From NCBI GenBank assembly GCA_002973635.1, contig CP027224.1, forward strand, positions 1,684,501 to 1,748,500: 64,000 nucleotides of DNA, read 5' to 3'. A program made the position numbers and the translations under genes. Positions 61,709-64,000 of this stretch are shown here, in pieces. The first letter of the stretch is position 1, and each line of letters begins with the position of its first letter. The notes under the pieces were generated by a model, which did no database searches, was not told the origin of the DNA, and saw only the letters and a program-made list of their open reading frames with translations. Source of the DNA: Lysinibacillus sp. B2A1. GTDB taxonomy: Bacteria; Bacillota; Bacilli; Bacillales_A; Planococcaceae.

Positions 61709-62707
61709 TTAAATAATATCTACGGCAATAGTTTCAATGAATGTTCCATCGTTTACTTCAATCATTGTTTGATCATTTGCTTTTGCGGAGGCACCTAACG
61801 TTACGACACCATCTGCATTAACACTTGCAATTGCTGGGGCTTTAGATGTCCACGTTAAATCACTATTTTGTAAAAGTACATTGCTATAGCCTGCACCACG
61901 AATACCTAATACTGAAATACGTTGAGAATCACCGGCAACAGCAGAATCTAGAACTAGACGTGATGGATTTGCAGCTAATGCAGTAAATTGTACTTTTTCC
62001 TCAGATAAATTTCGTAGCTTAATATATGCATAGTTTCCTTTTTTATCTGCAAGTGAGCTACCTGCTAGGGAGGAAGATGCTACACCTTCATGCGTCATTG
62101 AAATTTCAACGGCTCCATTCGGCTTGAAGTTTGGTACTTCAATAATGACTTCACCTGTTTTACCATTATTCGAACGGATATCTACATTTAATTCCATACG
62201 TACAGCCTTAGGGAAGGAATCAGCAGAGATTTCAATTGTATCCATCATCTCCTGAACAGCATAGACCACCTGTACTTCCTTACCAGCTAATGCAGGAACC
62301 GTAATTTCTTTGCCAGCAGGTGCATATTGTGTGAATGTGCCGTTTAGCTGCTCAACATGGACCTGACCAATAGGTGTTTCGGCAAGCGTACCTTTACCAT
62401 TGGCATCAAGTAAAATAATTTCGTCTGTGTAGTACTCAGCCAACTGGTGATTAATTTCTGTACCATTTTGTAAAGCGATATAGGCAGTGTCGAAAGCAGC
62501 ATCCTCAATAGAGAATGTTAATTCCTTTTGATAGTTTAGCTCATATACCTTTTTAGAGCCTTTTCCAGCATGGATGGCCTGTGTTTGAATAGCCTGAGTC
62601 ATGGATGAATTTAGTAATGTTTTACCATTTAGAATTAATTCATCTGTTAAGCGATCAAATAAACGAACATTTGCTACTGAAGTTAAAAATTGATTTTGTT
62701 GTGTCAT
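61709..62707 (-). CDS. Phage major tail protein with Ig-like domain
   Basis: 332 residues. N-terminal tube domain (about 1-150: FLTSVANVRLFDRLTDELIL, AIHAGKGSKKVYELNYQKEL) and a C-terminal Big-2 type Ig domain (about 255-332: DSQRISVLGIRGAGYSNVLL, SVNADGVVTLGASA). In many tailed phages such Ig domains decorate the tail tube. AAAGGACGG lies upstream. It is the most strongly expressed tail gene and is followed by a terminator. Confidence 0.85.
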   Translation of the reverse strand: MTQQNQFLTSVANVRLFDRLTDELILNGKTLLNSSMTQAIQTQAIHAGKGSKKVYELNYQKELTFSIEDAAFDTAYIALQNGTEINHQLAEYYTDEIILLDANGKGTLAETPIGQVHVEQLNGTFTQYAPAGKEITVPALAGKEVQVVYAVQEMMDTIEISADSFPKAVRMELNVDIRSNNGKTGEVIIEVPNFKPNGAVEISMTHEGVASSSLAGSSLADKKGNYAYIKLRNLSEEKVQFTALAANPSRLVLDSAVAGDSQRISVLGIRGAGYSNVLLQNSDLTWTSKAPAIASVNADGVVTLGASAKANDQTMIEVNDGTFIETIAVDII

Positions 62708-62743
62708 AAAAGATTACCGTCCTTTTTGTAATTGTTTTTTATT

Positions 62744-63499
62744 TTAACTAGAGGCAAGCCCTAGTTTTTTCATTTGTTGATCAAATGCTGATTTTGTGAT
62801 AATGACATCCTCATTTTTCTTTGGCTCCTCGATATGACTTAGCCAGTGAGGAAGCTCTTGCTCATTTTTAAATTCAACCATGCCCGAGTATCGAGCATTG
62901 AGAATGGCATCACTGCTTACCATATAGTCCATTCGAATTAATCCTTTATGGAATTGGTAAAGCGTTAATTGTTCAATTTCATGGTAGGGGAGTCCAGATT
63001 TACAATGATAAGCTATAATTTGCTGCTCTAAGTCAGCCTGCTTTGTTTTTCTTTTTGCCATAAATGCCCGTGCTTCCTGAATGGCTTTCTTTGTATCTGG
63101 ATCGATAAATTCATCCTCTAAATCAATTAGATTTTGCTCACTAATAAAAGTTTTAATTTTATCAAAATCACGCTCATGCAATGAAATGCCATTGACCGTT
63201 ATCAAGATCATACCTTTTTCATTTATCGATATTTGTATGTCCTCTGTTTTAAAGACTAGACGGTATAAGGCCATTAATTTTTCAAGCAAGATTTGTCCAT
63301 CCTCATTCTGCGTCATCGTGAGCAAAAATAATAAGTAAGACATTCTGACGATTTCAGGCTGTTGAAAGTCGTTTTTAGGTAAAAGTAAGCACTGTACAGC
63401 CTCATAAAATTCATCTGCATCCTTCATTTGTACAGGGTAAATAGTTAATCCTTTATATGTAATTGGTTTTCCAAATGCCTTTTTAGTGACCATATTCAT
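62744..63499 (-). CDS. Phage protein of unknown function upstream of tail genes
   Basis: 251 residues from the ATG at 63499, which overlaps the upstream stop (ATGA). Predicted all-helical, with QMKDADEFYEAVQCLLLPKN and the C-terminal WLSHIEEPKKNEDVIITKSA. Similar-sized helical proteins lie between connector and major tail genes in bacilli phages. Family not recognised. Sixteen codons upstream are open in the same frame but belong to the neighbour's coding region. Confidence 0.65.
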   Translation of the reverse strand: MNMVTKKAFGKPITYKGLTIYPVQMKDADEFYEAVQCLLLPKNDFQQPEIVRMSYLLFLLTMTQNEDGQILLEKLMALYRLVFKTEDIQISINEKGMILITVNGISLHERDFDKIKTFISEQNLIDLEDEFIDPDTKKAIQEARAFMAKRKTKQADLEQQIIAYHCKSGLPYHEIEQLTLYQFHKGLIRMDYMVSSDAILNARYSGMVEFKNEQELPHWLSHIEEPKKNEDVIITKSAFDQQMKKLGLASS

Positions 63500-64000
63500 G
63501 ATTTTAATCCCATAGGCTGTTGTCCAGAGGGCATGATGTAGATCCAACGATAACCAACAAAGCCATTTGGAACAGTTGTGATTGGGAGCCCACTATGGAA
63601 TCTTAAATCCCCAAATTCTTCAATGTCCTCCTGAAACAATACCTCATTTAGTGCCTCACCAAGCCAATCTAGTCGAAAATCAATATTGTTGGCAGAAGCA
63701 GGGGTATAAATATCAAAGATATATTGCTGGTTGCTTGAATATGGATTATCTGTAAATTGGTTGATGTTTTTTAGATAATTTTTTTGAGGCATACGTGAAC
63801 CCGTGTAGAAACAAATTCTACAAGTATTTGTTTCTAACGCTAAATCACTAGTTTTATCACCGATAACTATTACATTTTGAAGAATACGGTCTTTCTCAGG
63901 TAATTGAGAGACATTCATTTTTAAAGGATCGAGGGGATCATCCTGTGAATCTTTGGGCAGGTAATATAGTAAACGGAGGAGCTTCTCATCATTTACTAAT
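63496..64000 (-). CDS. Phage head-tail connector-type protein, N-terminus outside the window
   Basis: The frame stays open to the window edge (LVNDEKLLRLLYYLPKDSQD before the first internal Met), so the gene is truncated at its 5' end here. The visible ~168 residues include NVIVIGDKTSDLALETNTCR, FDIYTPASANNIDFRLDWLG and FVGYRWIYIM. The place before the major tail protein and the beta-rich make-up suggest a tail completion/connector protein. The family could not be fixed. Confidence 0.65.
   Translation of the reverse strand, partial: LVNDEKLLRLLYYLPKDSQDDPLDPLKMNVSQLPEKDRILQNVIVIGDKTSDLALETNTCRICFYTGSRMPQKNYLKNINQFTDNPYSSNQQYIFDIYTPASANNIDFRLDWLGEALNEVLFQEDIEEFGDLRFHSGLPITTVPNGFVGYRWIYIMPSGQQPMGLKS

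Larger units (their letters stand above)
43338..64000 (-). mobile_element. Siphovirus-like prophage, late gene region
   Basis: All genes from 64000 down to 43338 are on the minus strand in the order head-tail connector, unknown, major tail protein, tail chaperone candidate, tape measure, Dit, tail-associated protein, baseplate and receptor proteins, XhlA-like, holin, endolysin. This is the standard late operon of Gram-positive siphophages. The lysis end is at 43338; the head, packaging, lysogeny and attachment sites lie beyond the window. No att site could be identified at the left end. Confidence 0.9.

Overview
The window looks like chromosome of a low-GC Gram-positive spore former, most probably a Lysinibacillus (Bacillales). 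The clues are AT-rich codons, strong AGGAGG ribosome binding sites with frequent TTG and GTG starts, B. subtilis-type families (PaiA, YczE, YitT, YjbR, YhfN-like M48 protease, DUF817, LytTR-DUF3021) and Fur/PhoP-style control sites. The genus is an inference from gene content, not from a marker gene.

Layout. 1-9.4 kb: a truncated alpha/beta hydrolase; DUF817; LysR; yczE divergent from marR-paiA across two matching palindromic operators; a four-gene YjfC/GspS-like ATP-grasp operon (unknown protein, lipoprotein, ATP-grasp ligase, DUF350); a Fur-box-controlled flavin monooxygenase. 9.4-16.4 kb: a two-component system fused by overlaps to an FtsX-type ABC exporter, then an ECF sigma/anti-sigma/membrane protein operon. 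16.4-25.3 kb: a scar with a ulaA 3' remnant, a membrane M48 protease with a non-standard start region, YitT, YjbR, a 21-bp-phased repeat tract, GIY-YIG and DUF2087 proteins, a LytTR-DUF3021-ABC operon and a frameshifted AbrB-family transporter. 25.5-35.7 kb: a chemoreceptor; an ABC-F protein carrying a C-terminal GNAT domain behind a leader peptide and terminator; a 5'-nucleotidase-like metallophosphatase divergent from a phnD-C-E-E phosphonate/phosphite importer with PhoP-like repeats between them.

35.7-43.3 kb is accessory: a complete IS66 element with an 8-bp target duplication, orphan genes, decayed small genes, a second 21-bp-phased repeat tract, and (39.09-39.46 kb) a compact locus with the architecture of a par/Fst type I toxin-antitoxin module: a short basic peptide whose RBS is folded in a hairpin, a convergent ~65-nt RNA with its own promoter and terminator, and two direct repeats that make that RNA complementary to the translation start. 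This is the most novel candidate in the window.

43.3-64 kb is the late region of a siphovirus-like prophage read on the minus strand: head-tail connector (cut by the window edge), a protein of unknown role, major tail protein, tail chaperone candidate, a 2118-aa tape measure with an embedded M23 peptidase, distal tail protein, tail-associated protein with a long C-terminal repeat region, BppU-type baseplate protein, a second receptor-binding-like protein sharing a domain with it, a decayed gene, XhlA-like, holin and M23 endolysin. No tRNA, rRNA or CRISPR array was seen.
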